DNA of 64,000 bases from Pleurotus ostreatus/Saccharomyces cerevisiae fusant. Its lineage: Eukaryota > Opisthokonta. Below, piece after piece: positions 35,644 to 47,943 of this stretch (its first letter is position 1; each line of letters begins with the position of its first letter). The position numbers were made by a program, and so were the translations under genes. The stretch lies in assembly GCA_024196135.1 (NCBI GenBank), contig JAMQCK010000049.1, positions 1 through 64,000 of the forward strand, read 5' to 3'. The notes under the pieces were generated by a model that was given only the letters and a program-made list of their open reading frames with translations, did no database searches and was not told where the DNA came from.

Positions 35644-37856
35644 TCAGGACGCACCATTCCTCTTCCTCTCGAGCCACCATTGTGGCAAGAACTCGGAGAT
35701 GACGTCCTTCAGGCATTCGGCACACAAGGCGCTTGACGTGGACAGCCCGTCCCAGGGGCGGCACAGCGACGATGAAGCCGTTGAGGATGAGGCCGCCGGT
35801 TGGTCTATCGCTGCGGCACCCGACGCGCTTCCCTCGTCATCGTCTACCGCCTCGGCCCACTCTTCGAGGCTCAAGCTTTGGGAGATTACTGGCGCAGGTG
35901 CAGGGGCGACCACAGTCGAAGGAGCCGGGGCCACGGGCGTCGAGGCTGCTAGGGGCGTCGAGAATGCGAAGATCTCCTTGAGAAAGGCGCCGTAGTCGAA
36001 GGAAGCCGCGCCCCCGAAGTATTCCCAAATCTTGTGTCGCTCGGTGAAGTGATGGCCGAGGCGGCCCTGAGGGACAGTCAGTTAGAAGGTTTATTGGGAA
36101 GAGAAGGGGAGGTTGGGAAGAAAAGGGGAGGTTGGGAAGAGAAGGGGAGGTTGGGAAGAGAAGGGGAGGTTGGGAAGAGAAGGGGAGTCGACAACAAGGG
36201 AAAGGAAAGTGGAAGGCAATGGAAAGGGACTCCATGGGATAGTGTGTGGGATGGTGCGTGTGGAAGTGCGTGGAATGTGGCGAGGGATAGCACGCGAGAA
36301 GACCTAAGAGACCCCTACCTTGAATAAGCGTGGCAGCTCGCGGTGGTTCAGCCCTTCCACGCCGAACAGGGCGTCGTAGTCTGTGCGATACAGTCAGTGG
36401 TCTGCTCAGCGTCATCAGTATACGAAGTGTCGAACGTACTTGTCTCATCGTACAGCTCCAAGCCCTTCATGGTGCGGCAGCGATCACAAGTCGCATGCTC
36501 GTCGGGTATGCTGTCCAAGATCGCCCTCCAATGGTTACTCCTGTACTCGGCCTGTAGGGGGGAGCGGAGTTAGCCGTCAATTTACGGAGAATAGTATACT
36601 TTGATCGATGGGGAAATCCAAAGGAAAAGGGCAGAGATCCGTAGAATCCGAAAAAAGAGAAGCCATATAGTCCGAAAAAGAGAACACGCACCTTCCTTGC
36701 CCCCATGATCAGCGCAATAGGCTGGCTGAGGAACCCACAGAACGCCATATCGGACACACCCGAGTCGATGACCGAGTAGGCGTCGTCTTCTATGGGAGAG
36801 AAGCTGCGCGCTTCGTAGCATTCCAGGGCCGCGAGGGGTCCACAGGAGAGGAAGAAGTCGTGAAAGTTTTCTAGGTAGGTGCGGTGAGTTAGTGAGTTGG
36901 TTTCGCGCTGCGTATGCCCTATCGAGGATAGCGGCACTGCGCGCTGAAGGAAAACTTACCTATAGAGAGGATGTCATGTTGCATCGGCGCCGCTTCTCTG
37001 CGCACGCAGTATGACAATGCAGTGATAAAGTCCGCCACCGCTTGTATCTCGCGCAGGTCGTCCGTGCTGTATTGATCCAGAAAATCCTGATGCTTTTCGT
37101 ATATCTGAGAGCGAAGCATGTGAGAACAACACAATACAGACATCAGAGAATATATGCCTCGTCGATGCTTTTACCGTCGTGGTCTTCGGTCTCCCAATAT
37201 TCGTCGGCACAGCCGTAGAGGAGGCAGTAGAGCATGAGTCGGTATACTCCTCGCCGGAAGCGAAGGGATTCTAGGTTCGTCAGCTGAGGGCCAGTGGGCG
37301 CGCGAGTCTTGTGTCTAGCACAATGTCAGCGAGTCCGAACCAAACAAGTAGCGATTGGTAGAAAGGAATGCTCGAAATGCACCACGCCAAATGGAGCACG
37401 AGATGAACTTACCTTCTGGTGAAGATTGTCTCTAGACGAGAAACCTTCTTTGAGTACTCATAGATGAGCTTCTTCTCTCGTATATCCAGTCGGGCTGGCT
37501 CGTTCGTCTCGGGGAAGGCGTCTTTCCGCTCTTCAACTTCGCCCGTAAGGTCCTCGGATAGCTCATAGCGAGCTGTCCTCAGCGCCTGAGGAATGGCCGG
37601 TCCCACGACATTTGTGGCAACCGCGTATTCGATCTACGAGTACGCCACTCATTAGAATGGAGGCAAACGATAGACCACAAAGGCCACATACTTGCACGGG
37701 GTAAGTGTTGAAGATGCGGTAGAAGGCTTTGCAGGAGCATATTGCGTTATGAAGTGACTTGAAGTCGGGAAGTTGGCAGAGGATGAGCTGGAGGATGTCG
37801 TCGTCCAAGGGGAGAGACGTGAAGTGGCGCATTGTGGTCAAGCGGACAGGTATCAT
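35644..37856 (-). CDS. F-box-type protein
   Basis: Exons (minus): 37856-37692, 37633-37413, 37314-37175, 37104-36960, 36870-36692, 36551-36440, 36380-36319, 36066-35644. The N-terminus FTSLPLDDDILQLILCQLPD...LHNAICSCKAFYRIF has the F-box pattern (Leu-Pro start, then helices), suggesting an SCF ubiquitin-ligase adaptor. A helical region follows (RFRRGVYRLMLYCLLYG, DFLDQYSTDDLREIQAVADFI), then a Cys-pair segment (HATCDRCRTMKGLELYDE) and an acidic, Ser/Ala-rich C-terminus ending WWLERKRNGAS. The junction of exon 3 and exon 4 does not keep phase with canonical sites: exon 3 ends one base into a codon (GAC G|GTAAAA) while exon 4 (CAG|ATA TAC GAA) reads in phase 0. This is a one-base conflict, perhaps an unusual donor, an indel or an error. 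Start could be 37856 or the Met at 37832. Confidence 0.7.
36095..36186 (+). repeat. Purine-rich 19-bp minisatellite in an intron of the F-box gene
   Basis: About five copies of GGGAAGAGAAGGGGAGGTT (19 bases), one with a G-to-A change, within the intron between the last two exons. Confidence 0.85.
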
Positions 37857-38296
37857 GCCCGTGTGCAGGGTCGAAATGAGTTAGCAGAGACACGCAAGAT
37901 ATTCGTGTCAAGAGTACAGCAGCAAAGATTGAGGCGGAAGATGGTGGTAAGAGCCAAGGCGCGACGGCCTCGCCGCCCCATTGTTCGAGTCCCTCGGAGC
38001 CGAGGACAGGGGCTTCGGATCACCGCGCCGGAGCCGCGTGACTCACTGCAAGTTGAACTTGTCACAATTCGTAACACCTGGCCTGACTCTTTCTAGACTG
38101 ACTCCGAAGCTGTGGCCACTATCCGACTCACGGGTAGAGCACTGCTTAGTACTAGTGTACAGCTCTGACTCCGATAACTCCCATTAAACCACGCACAGCG
38201 CGGCGAACTAGCAATACATCAAAGACCACAGGCCGAAAACAAGACGAACTCCCAGAGCTAGTACCCCCTATATACACACTGACGCAACCTGTACGC
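37857..38296. other. Intergenic spacer
   Basis: 440 bases between the F-box gene start and the cupredoxin stop. No gene recognised. Confidence 0.5.
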
Positions 38297-39098
38297 CTAC
38301 AGGTACAGCGACAGAATGCCACCCAGTGCGAGGGATGCAGTAAGCCAGCCGTAGGATGTTGCCCACACAGCGCTGACAGCGCCATTGTTCGCGGTGGCGC
38401 CGGACATGGTGGTGTTCGTGGTAACTGAGGGCACGTAGTCTGGGTTCTCCGCTGAGCCGGGGGTGACCTGCTTGGCGGTGCCCTATCACAAGGAACATCA
38501 GAACCGTCCATCGCCACACAAAAGCAGCATGCTCACCTGGAAGTCAGCAAAGGTCTTGTCCGCAGTCGGGTTGACGGCGAAGACCATGCCTCGCGGGCAG
38601 TGACCGGTTTGGCCGCAGAAGAACCACAGTGGCGTCGATGCGTTGTTGACCTGGACAAGAGTTGTCAGAAAGCGTTCAAGATGCAAGGATAGTATTGAGG
38701 CGCACCGTGATAGTGTAGTGAAGCCGATCGCCGCCGCCTGCGTTCTGCACGTCCTGGTACCCCGAGTCTACGCCACCCTCTCTGCTCGCAAAGTCAGCCC
38801 CAATCCAAGTGGCACAGCAGGTTCGAGCACGTACTTGGCCTTGCAGGGCTCGTCGAACGTGCTCTGCGTCAAGGTGTGATTGCCAGAGAGGCTGCAGCTC
38901 CGATCAGTACTACGAATGTGGCTGAAGCATGAGGACGCACAAATGGAAGGTGATCGTGTCCCCATTCTGCACGCCAGTGAGGGACGACGGGTTGAAGTTG
39001 AGCGCCGCGTTCTCGCCGACCGCGACGTCGAAGTCCTTGGCCAGCGCGCACGAGAAGAAGAGGGCCGTGATGTAGAGAAGAACGAGGAAGAATTGCAT
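38297..39098 (-). CDS. Secreted cupredoxin-like protein with C-terminal membrane anchor
   Basis: 196-residue extracellular protein of the fungal serine-rich/cupredoxin type. Exons (minus): 39098-38941, 38891-38835, 38781-38706, 38650-38537, 38482-38297; all junctions keep phase. It starts with a signal peptide (MQFFLVLLYITALFFSCALA). The copper-site pattern is complete: His in FLSGNHTLTQS, then Cys, His and Met in WFFCGQTGHCPRGMVF, as in small blue-copper and phytocyanin-like proteins. The C-terminus is Ser/Thr-rich and ends in a hydrophobic segment (GWLTASLALGGILSLYL), typical of a GPI-anchored cell-surface protein. A role in redox or copper handling at the cell wall is inferred from the family. 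Confidence 0.9.
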
Positions 39099-39205
39099 TG
39101 TGAAGGAAAGAATGGGGAAGACAGGCAGGCGGCAGCGAGCAGGGAAGAAGAGTCAACGAGTGGAACGCGTAAAGCTTGAACTTGAAAGAAGATGAAGACG
39201 AGCCT

Positions 39206-39213
39206 GTATATAA
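39206..39213 (-). promoter_or_regulatory. TATA box of the cupredoxin gene
   Basis: Minus strand CCCTTATATACAGG, about 110 bases upstream of the ATG at 39098. Confidence 0.55.
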
Positions 39214-40406
39214 GGGAGGGGACGGAGGTCAGCGCAGCACGGACAAAGAGAGTAATGCTTGGCACGCACACAGCTCTAACACGCGAAGAAGAAACAAAGA
39301 AGGGGACAGGACTAGCCTGCAACTGCCAAAACGCCTAAACCTGGGCGACGGACGGAGCGGGGGGACCGTGGTGCGCACAGCCCGTGCAGTGACGGTGCGA
39401 TGCTTATATACGACTGCGACGGGATGCTGAGATACGACGTCGTAATCGCCCTAATCGCTCGAGCGCGTTGCGGGTACCCGGAGGACGATCAGTGATGGTT
39501 GCATCCGCGCCTTGGCCTGCGATTGGCGCTGCCTCGGTGTAGCGTATGAATCGTGTGGGGAGTGAGGGTCCGAAGCGCGAAGTGCACACAACAATTGAGT
39601 CTTCATAGCTCTCTCATCTTCCGGGATCTCATGTCGGGTCGATGTCGGACGGTAGGGGTGCTATGGAGGATGGTTCGTAGCTGCTCATTGGACGCTCTCT
39701 GCGCAGGGAGGACATCAGGGGCTAAGACAGGAGATGTCCGTGAGAGTGCCGAGGATGTGATGCGCGCGTGGCGACCGCTTTCGCTTGGCATCAGTGATGA
39801 CTCCGATGCCTATTTTGTGGACACACAACACCAAACTTCAGCAAGCGAAAAATTCATTCTACTTACACTTTTATCTTCACGACCCACCAAAACATCCTCC
39901 TTCACACATAGGAACTGTACATTGGACATGCGATAACACGTATAAGGACATCAAGTACGTAGATCATCTAGATCGTCGCAGCCATGAGCGAGAAATGCGT
40001 AGCACGTCAGAACATTTCGTGATCCTAGATGAGACTGGATGTGATTCAGAGGCAGAACACTCAGAACGATGAGTATGAAAAGGTCAGGTCAGGATGAGAA
40101 GGTCGTCAATAACATCATGAAATAATCGATAGCGCGATGGTGGATGAGGTTAAATAGAATGCAGCGATGCGTGCGTGCAGTGCGACAGACCATGGAAAGC
40201 AAGCGGCAGCAGAGGAGGAAGAGAGGACATAGAAGAGCATGGAGCATAGAGAAGGAAGGAAGGGACGGGAAAGAGAGGCAAGACGAGAGTATGAACGGAG
40301 AGGAAGAGAGTCCGACAGAAGAAAGCGGCAGAGATGAAAGAGGTATCTGGAGTTTGGAGGTTTTTCTGAGTATGGTTTCGACGTGTTGAGGGGTACAGAG
40401 CGATGC
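39214..40406. other. Intergenic region without a supported gene
   Basis: About 1.2 kb between the cupredoxin promoter and the kinase stop. Open frames are short and show no motifs. Confidence 0.5.
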
Positions 40407-43400
40407 TCAGGCAGCGATCTTGGACAGCCGACGCGAGACGGTCTTGCCAGGTACGAGGTTCTTGAGCGCACGGCGCACGGACAAGCCCATCTTGTTGGTC
40501 TCGTCTTTGAGCGCCGTTGACCCAATGCCCGCGCCGATGTGCATGCCCAGCTCGTCCACCGACCCCACTCGGGAGGTGTCCTCGCTCGAGACCGGCGGCG
40601 GCATAGCCACCCGGCGCACGGACGCGAAGACGCGGTGGTCGGTCTTCTTGATCCCGCGCGAGCTGACCGTGTTGCTGACCGGCCGACGCGCGTCGCTCTG
40701 GTAGCCCTTGCCCAACCGCGTCACGCCGGACGACGACATGAGGAATCGGTCGTAGACCTGCTCGACGCGCTTCCTGCATGGCGTGTCCGGGAGAGGGTCC
40801 GGCGTGCGCGACTGACGAGCGGGGTACGGCTCGACGTGCAGGGGTGACGACGTCAGTTCGTCGAAGGACTTGTGACGGCGACCTTCGAAGCTCGTATGCA
40901 GCTCGAGCTCGGGCGTGTTGACAAAGACACTGCGATCCAGGACGTCCGCCAGCTTGGGCGAGAGCTGAGGCTGATTTGCAACAGCTAGAGCGAAAGTTAG
41001 CGCAAGTTCCTGGAATAGAGGCCATCAAGCTCACCTTCTCGCTCAAGCTCGAGCTCAAGCTTCGCAAGAGGCGCAATCCGCCTCTGGAAGAGGTCACCCT
41101 GCGATTTGGACTTCTCCTTCCTCGACAACGGCGACTCATTGACCTGGTCCATCGTCTCCGAGACAGTCGCCCTCCGCTGCCGCGAGGGCGTCACGATCTC
41201 CGGCACCACCAACACAGACCGCGAGCGCTCGTTGACCGTCTGCGAGTGACCTGGAGCGGACGCTGCCATCGATGCCATAGACGTGGCTAGCGAGTTTCGC
41301 TTCGTGTTCGCCGCGCCTTCCTCAGGTCCATCCGCGAAGATCTGGTACGCGGCCGGAATCTTGCGCGGCATCCTCGACGAGCGTTGTGTGTAGTGCGTCG
41401 AGCCGGACCGCGACGCTGGCGACAGCGGCATCGGTGGCAAAGGCTCCACACGTTCGGCCTCAAACTTGAGCTTTGCATCCTGGACGACCTCTGCAAGGAC
41501 GTCAGCCGATGCTCAAACGCACAAGTCTTCAACTCACTCTCGACGTTACGCATCCAAATCGTCATTCTGTCGGTATGATTATCGGCCGCTACACGCTCAC
41601 TAGCCAGCGCGTTCTTCACAACTGGCAGCGACGAGTTGGCTGCAAACGGCGTCAGCGAAAGACCTTCACACATGCACATTGCACCCACCTGCACTACCAA
41701 AGACATCATCCTCTTCTGACTGACGGCCACGAGGCTCAAAGTCGTCAGAGTCCAGCGTCAAGGCGGACGTGTTCTTGCTCGAGCCGAAGCGGAAGGTCCT
41801 GTCTGAAGGGTACGTGAGCTACATATCCCAGCCCCACTCGAGCCTACACTCACCAATAGACCTCTTGAAGCTATGCGTCAAGCTATGAAACGCCGAATCA
41901 CTCGGCTTCCTCGAGTGTCGCCTAATGAAGATCGGCTCCGCTGCTGCAAACCCATCAGTAAAGCCCATCCCTTCACCACCATCCTAGCCCCACTCACCCG
42001 CCGCAAACGACTGGCTGATAATATTCGACGCGTCATCATCCCCCTCTGAAAAGATAAACGTCTCATTCGGGTTCGACCTCGCCCTCTCCCCCTCATTCTC
42101 CTTATCCGACTCCCCCTGCCCAAACTCCCCGATACCCAACATCTCCTTCTCCTTCTTCTCCTCCTGAATCTGCTCGTCGCGCTCCCGCTCCAACTCCTCC
42201 AGTCTTGCCATCTCGCGCAGGCGCTCCTTCTCGCGCTCCCACTCGCGCATGCGATCTTTCACGGAGCCCTTCTTCTCGTGCTGGGGCCTCTCGTGCTCGC
42301 GCCGCTTCGGGCTGCTGCCGTTCTCGGTGTTGTGCGCGGCAGTCGCGCTAGTGTTGTGCGCCGTGCTCGCGCTGAGGACGGCGCTCGTGTTCCCACTGAG
42401 CACACCGCTGCTATTCCCGCTCGTATTCTCCACATTCCTCCGCGCGCTCGTCACGTCGCCGAGCACGCGCGCCGGCTTCGCGTTCGTCTTTTGTCCCGTC
42501 GGGGTCGTTGGCGGGCCGTTCTGCAGCTTGTTGCCCGAGGCCGCGTTCTGCAGCTTGTTGCTAGAGGCCGCGTTCTGCAAGCGATTGCGCGACGCGGTGC
42601 CATTGCGCGACTGAAGGGGCTTGCGGTCCATGAAGGACGAGAGCGAGGCCGCTGCAGACCCGCTAGGGGAAACCGGCGGCGACTGCTTGATAGGCGATAG
42701 CTCGACGGGGACGCGCTTGCGGTGAGGGACGACTGGGGCGGGATGGATAGTCAGAAACGGTAGCCAGTCGAAAGCAGTACACGCGACGAACGCACCCTTC
42801 GCGACCTTCGGCTGCGACTTGGCCCGCTGCAGCGAGCGGTGGCTCGGCGACTCCGCCAAACTGGGCGAGCTATTCGCGTTCTCCTTCGCCGCGGACGACT
42901 TGCTCCATGATACCGGCTTGACCGGTGTCTCGTACGCAATGGAGTTGTCACTCGCCGACCTCCGGTGCGGGTGCGCGTCCGCCGCCCAGTACGGGTCCTC
43001 CAGCGCCGCGCTCGCCGTGCAGCGCAGGTCCGCGTTTGGGGACATCATCCGCCGCAGGAGCTTCTCCATCCCGCGCGACATCTTCCACGTGCCGATCCAC
43101 TTGCCGCGGAGCTATAGGGCGAAACATACACGCGTTAGCCTGCCGTTTGTGAAACCCTTGACGGCGAGAGAAAGGGAAGGAAACGACAACAAGAAGGAAA
43201 CGACAACAAGAAGGAAACGACAACAGAAAGGAACACGTACCGTACGCGCCCAATACCGCTCGAGCTCCTCCGTTGTTGAGAACTGCTCGGTGTCGGAGTT
43301 CTCGAAGGGCGTGCGGCCGGAGAGGATCTCGAAGAAGGTGACGCCGAGCGACCAGACGTCGGATTTGCGCGTGTCGTGGGGCAGTCCGCGTGCGCGCTCG

Positions 43401-44429
43401 GGGGAGAGGTACTGGGAGGGGGAGGTCAGAAGGGGGAGAGAAGGGATGGAAGGTGTGAAGGGTTGGGAGGCTAGAAGCGATGGGGGAAGGAAGGAGGGAA
43501 GGGTAGGCTTACCTCGGGCGTTCCATACGAAATGTTGCTGAGGAAGGCTTTGCGCGATTCTAGCCGGTACTGCTCGGCGAAGCCGAAGTCGACTAGAACG
43601 GGCACGTTCTTCTCGGATAGCAAGATGTTCGCAGGCCTGTGAGGGGATGGGTATGAGTTTGGGAAGTACAATGAAGGGAAGTGACTAACTTGATGTCGTT
43701 GTGAACAATGCCGCGCTTGTGGAGGTATTCCACACCGGACAGGAGGGACTTGAACCATAACCGGGCTTTGGGCTCGGCGACTTCGACGGGTACGAGTGTT
43801 GGCAGGTACTCCCTGAATACGTAAGGCGTCAGTACTTCTCCAACAAGCGCCGGTACAAGCGCTACGCGCCCTGACGACGCGCTGCGGGGAAGGACACGCA
43901 CATCGTGATTAAGGCATAGGACGGAGTGACGACAAAGGAGTAGAACGGGACGATGGACGGATGCAAATCCGGCTTGAGGGAGCGAACAATCTTCATTTCG
44001 TTCCATCTGGTGGACAGAACATGTCAGTTGAACGTCAAACTCAACAACAAACGTAGACTACGCACAGCGACTTCACCCGCGCCGCCGTCTCCGCCGTCCG
44101 CTTCTCATTCTCGTCCTTCTTCCTGTGCACGAGCTTTACTGCCATCCGGCTGCTCTGAAGTCGTGAGAGCTCGTCCGCGCCCGGTGCCCTCGGGTTGTGT
44201 CGCGGCTTGCACAACCATACGCTGCCCCAGTTCCCGAAGCCAATCTATACGAGCACAAACGCGTTAGCCCTACACTCCAACACGCACAAGTCGCGTCCTT
44301 CCGCGCTAACAAACAACCCACCTCCTCGATGAACTGCAACTTGTCCGCGAGCACCTTGTCCGTTGTGTGGAATACGTCGTTCGCATCGGGCTGGGGCTGG
44401 GGACCCTGCGCCGGCTGGGATAGGTCCAT
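40407..44429 (-). CDS. Ser/Thr protein kinase with long disordered tail
   Basis: About 1,066 residues from 13 phase-consistent exons (minus): 44429-44322, 44244-44066, 44006-43902, 43812-43690, 43636-43513, 43411-43241, 43111-42796, 42732-41998, 41943-41854, 41802-41689, 41639-41538, 41490-41035, 40984-40407. The kinase domain is at residues 37 to about 330: glycine loop GFGNWGSVW (38-46), Lys73 in MAVKLV, catalytic loop HNDIKPANILL (168-178, with Asn in place of the HRD Arg), VDFGF (Asp188), activation segment end GTPEYLSPERA, and DVWSLGVTFFEILSG. The remaining 700 residues are Ser/Pro/Asn-rich with a charged helical segment (EWEREKERLREMARLEEL), another coil (LAKLELELERE) and a conserved-looking C-terminus (VRRALKNLVPGKTVSRRL). 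Resemblance to CaMK/LKB1-type kinases is only general. Substrates unknown. Confidence 0.88.
43169..43230 (+). repeat. 18-bp tandem repeat in a kinase intron
   Basis: About three copies of GAAGGAAACGACAACAA in the intron between exons 6 and 7 of the kinase gene. Confidence 0.75.
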
Positions 44430-45739
44430 GGCGGAGGGAAAACGATAGAAATACAGAAAGCAAGCAACACCGAAAGCAACGCGACCGACGAATCCAAGAA
44501 GGCTCCGCGGACCTTTCAACGGAACCAAAACACGCCATAACAAATCACGGTCACGTGCAAGACGCGTCCTGACAGCGGGGCTAATTTCGTCGGACAATCC
44601 CGGCGGGGTAGGGGGAACTGCTCTCTGGCTCGCGACAAGGACCATAGCTAACCTCAGCTTAGCCATTTCACAGCAGTCTTATCCTTGCGAAAGGGTTGGG
44701 GCCAGCCAGTTGCGGAAGTATAGATACTGCTCGTGACAGCGCTTCGCATAAGGAACTTTGAATAAATTCAGGGTGTCAGTGCTACTGGCCTGCTTTACAC
44801 CCTCTACTAAGGATGCAACATTGGCGTAATTTACGGTCGTATGCTACGGACATGCTACGGAAATCCATCAGCGTAGGATGAGCTCATTGACAATAGAAAC
44901 ACTGCAGGGAGGATGCTTGATTGGGATGGTCGGGCGGGTGGTAGTGCGTGGGTTTGAGGATAGAGCGAGTCTCACCGCCAACGTTATGGTGGGACGTCGG
45001 ACGGTACTTCCTCAACAGTATGTTCAGTGCCAAGCTACGTATCTCGTCAGCGCGTGCGATCACGAAGCAGCTCAAGTGCACCGTGAGCATGCATGGATTT
45101 CCCCCTCCGACATCTTCCCCTCGCAAGCCCTGGTTTGCGCCTTTTGCAGACCTTTTCGCGTCGGTATCGCAACATGGAAAGGCTAAAGTTCGATCAGGCT
45201 TCCTGGAGAGAAGGGAGGACACCTGCATGGTGATCCCTTTGTCCGCAGCGCCATCGTGTACTGTTACGCTAGCCGTATCCGATTTAGCACCGTCCGTCGC
45301 AGACCCACGTACACGGCGGCCTTCTGGTGGGCTATGCAACGTCAAGCACGGAGGGAACAGCCAGTCGGAGGGCAGCAGCACGTCCGCCAGCAGGCTCACA
45401 GCCCGGAGAAGATGCTGGAACGGCCGGACGTTCCAGAAAGCCAAGGATAGAGACGATCGGGGCGTGGCTTCCGCCCCCCTCCCGATAGCCCGGAGACCCC
45501 GAGGTGGGTAGGCGACGATGGGTTCAGAAGCGCTGCCCCCAGCGTGCGCATCCATGATAGCCGCAGCGCGATGCAGAAAAGGTCGCCATTCTCGAGCGGG
45601 GAAGAAGGACGTGGACGAATCGACGGCTTGCGCGCCTCCATTCATGATCGCGTGCTCGGAGCACGCGACGGCCAGGAACGTCGATCGAGCCCCGCCTGTG
45701 CACGCGGGACTGTTTGCCCGTGTTGTTCTGCTCGGAGGC
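44430..45739. other. Intergenic region without a supported gene
   Basis: 1.3 kb between divergent genes. A 253-codon open frame on the minus strand (44884-45645) is present but has no motif and looks like chance in GC-rich DNA. Confidence 0.5.
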
Positions 45740-45747
45740 TATATAAA
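45740..45747 (+). promoter_or_regulatory. TATA box of the Kre9-like gene
   Basis: TATATAAA in GGCTATATAAACCCC, about 160 bases before the first possible start codon (45909). Confidence 0.55.
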
Positions 45748-45908
45748 CCCCAGGCTGAGCATCGCGACGTTCCCCCGTCGGCTTGCTTGTTCACGTTCTC
45801 GCCGCATCCCGCCGTTTCCAAGTGCGTAGCCCACAGCTGTAAAGGCGATCCCCTGCTGAACTCGCGTTGTAGACAGTCACTCGCTAAACGGACACCTCAA
45901 CGTCCACC

Positions 45909-46856
45909 ATGCGCAACTTTGCTAGGTGCGTACGGGTTGCATGCTCGCCTACTTCTCGGCGGAGCACTCTCGCACAGCATGCTGACACGCCTCATCAGCA
46001 TCCTCGCCTTTGTCGCCGCCGTTTCGGCCCTCTCGATCAATGTCCCGGACGACCCCACGTCCAGCGGCGAGGTCACCATTACCTGGGACGCAACCAGCAG
46101 TGACGAGTAAGTGTCACCCTCGAAGATCCCTCCAAGCACACAACCGCAACATTGCGCGCATCTACTCGCCTTCCCACCCCAAGCCTTCGAAGTCATGCGA
46201 CCGCGCTGTACCCACTCTTCCACGCGCCCTCACGACGCTTCGCCACTCATCTCGCTTCCACTTCCTCTCCTTCAATCACCACGCGCTCCTCGTGCTAACA
46301 GTTTTCCAGCACGTTCAGCTTGTACTTGACGAACGAGGCGTTCCACAACACCTTCGCCATCGCCAACAATGTTGACCCGTCCTGGGGCGAGATCACCCTC
46401 CAGCTCCCCGTCGTCCCCGTCGGCGACGGCTACACCATCATCGCCACTAACATCGGCAACATCGACGATGTCTACGCGAGCTCCGCTGGCTTCGCCGTTG
46501 CCCCCGCGACCTCGACCTCCGCGTCCTCGGAGGCCTCTACCACCAGCGGCGTCTCGAGCGGCGTTTCCACGGGTATCACGGTGTACGTATTCGAACCCAT
46601 CGGCTGAGGGTGAGTGGATGCTGACATCCCTGCAGAACCACCTTCCCGTCGACGACGTCGAGCTTCGGCCACCGCGTCGAGCTCAGGCTCGGCCTCCTCG
46701 TCCGGCTCGCGTTCGTCGACCGCGTCGTCCTCTGGCTCGTCGGCGAGCTCGACGCAGTTCAACGGCGACGACAACGCCGCTGCGGGCCTCCGCACGCCCG
46801 CCACCGGCATCGTCGCCGCGGTCTTCGCTGCCGTGGCTGCGCTCCCCTTCCTCTAA
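45909..46856 (+). CDS. Secreted Kre9/Knh1-like, Ser-rich GPI-anchor-type protein
   Basis: Exons as read: 45909-45925, 45978-46106, 46310-46582, 46636-46856; a start at ATG 45979 without the first exon is equally possible. Signal peptide: LTRLISILAFVAAVSALS. The mature part has the Kre9/Knh1 N-terminal-domain pattern, a single beta-sandwich: INVPDDPTSSGEVTITWDAT, SLYLTNEAFHN, ITLQLPVVPVGDGYTIIATN. Proteins of this type sit at the fungal cell surface and some take part in beta-1,6-glucan assembly. A Ser/Thr-rich spacer and a hydrophobic C-terminus (TGIVAAVFAAVAALPFL) suggest a GPI anchor. Frame problem: the last exon starts in frame as TTFPSTTSS, but the Ser-rich tail and anchor are in the next frame, as if one extra base lay near 46673 (GAGCTTCGG). 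An earlier donor at 46572 (GTATCA) would restore the frame but gives an unlikely Arg run. Confidence 0.72.
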
Positions 46857-47845
46857 GGGAGTCACCACCCTTCGTGCGAGGGAGCGGCGTCTCACTCGCG
46901 CGAACCCTTACATCGTCATGGGACTGTGACTGGCTGTAATGGACTTCTGTTGTGTTAGCGACATTTGTTGGCCCGTATAGCGACATTTTGCGCGACTAGC
47001 GATATTGCCTTCGTGCACTGGCGATCCTCGCCAGTGCCTGTCTGCGTGCAACTTGTGACTTTGGACTTTACCCTTTTATCTCTTTTACCAGAGCTGCATA
47101 TGTACCTACATCTTTCTCTGGGCTTCGTTTTACGATATGACGGACTGGCGATACATCTACGCATTCGAGTAATTCCAGTGCAATGCGGTCTCTTTGCGAG
47201 AGGATTGGGGGTGAGAGAGGGCGTCGGAAAAGGTCGGCGATGCTTTTCTGGGCTGTTAGGGCGCAAGTCCCTCGAGAAGGGGAGTTGCATGGATTGTGAC
47301 GGTCTGGGAGAGAGGCCTCAGGCTTGCAGTAAGTAACATAGGCGAGTACCTGTCAGTGGTCTCAAGCAGTCTCAAGCAAGTCGCAAGGTCAGGACTCAGG
47401 TTTTATGGTCGAGTACATGGCACGTGCGCCGGCAGTTGCCGATCACGGTCGCAAGCCGCGATGCCACCAAAAAAACTCGATGTCCACCTTCATCGGGACA
47501 CAATCATTGAGCCTGTTCATACCTATTCCATCCCCTGTCTCATCGAGCATACACATCCGATGCGCCGCACCTTTCGGAGAAGATGCGCGACTCAGTGCAG
47601 GATGCGCGGGAACGTCGCGGAACGTAGCCGCCGGGTAGGGATGCGCTGCTCCTGTTTTCATTGAGGCGGGCACTGGCTATTCTGATCGATATAGGCGCCT
47701 TCACACGCATTAGAGGCGTACTCATCTGCATTACTCAGCCCTTCCGCTTTGCTTGAAACGTTTCCTGATCCTCCCTGCCAGCTCGCTGCGCCTCCTGGAA
47801 TTGCTCCGTCGACGCGCGTATGCACCCATGGAACGATTCCGAGGC
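46857..47845. other. Intergenic region
   Basis: About 1 kb; no gene recognised. Confidence 0.5.
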
Positions 47846-47884
47846 TATATATAAGAGGAGAGGCCCGGTATATAAGGGCCCTCA
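47846..47884 (+). promoter_or_regulatory. Two tandem TATA boxes upstream of NmrA copy 3
   Basis: TATATATAAG at 47846-47855 and GTATATAAGG at 47868-47877. The second belongs to a 17-base block (47868-47884) identical to one before NmrA copy 2. The ATG is at 47944. Confidence 0.65.
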
Positions 47885-47943
47885 TCGTTCCCATTCTTTC
47901 TTCATCACACTTCTACACTCCTCCTCACTCAACATCAGCCACA

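Noticed and set aside
44884..45645. 253-codon open frame, minus strand
   Set aside because: No family resemblance or domain-like pattern; lies in the spacer between divergent genes.
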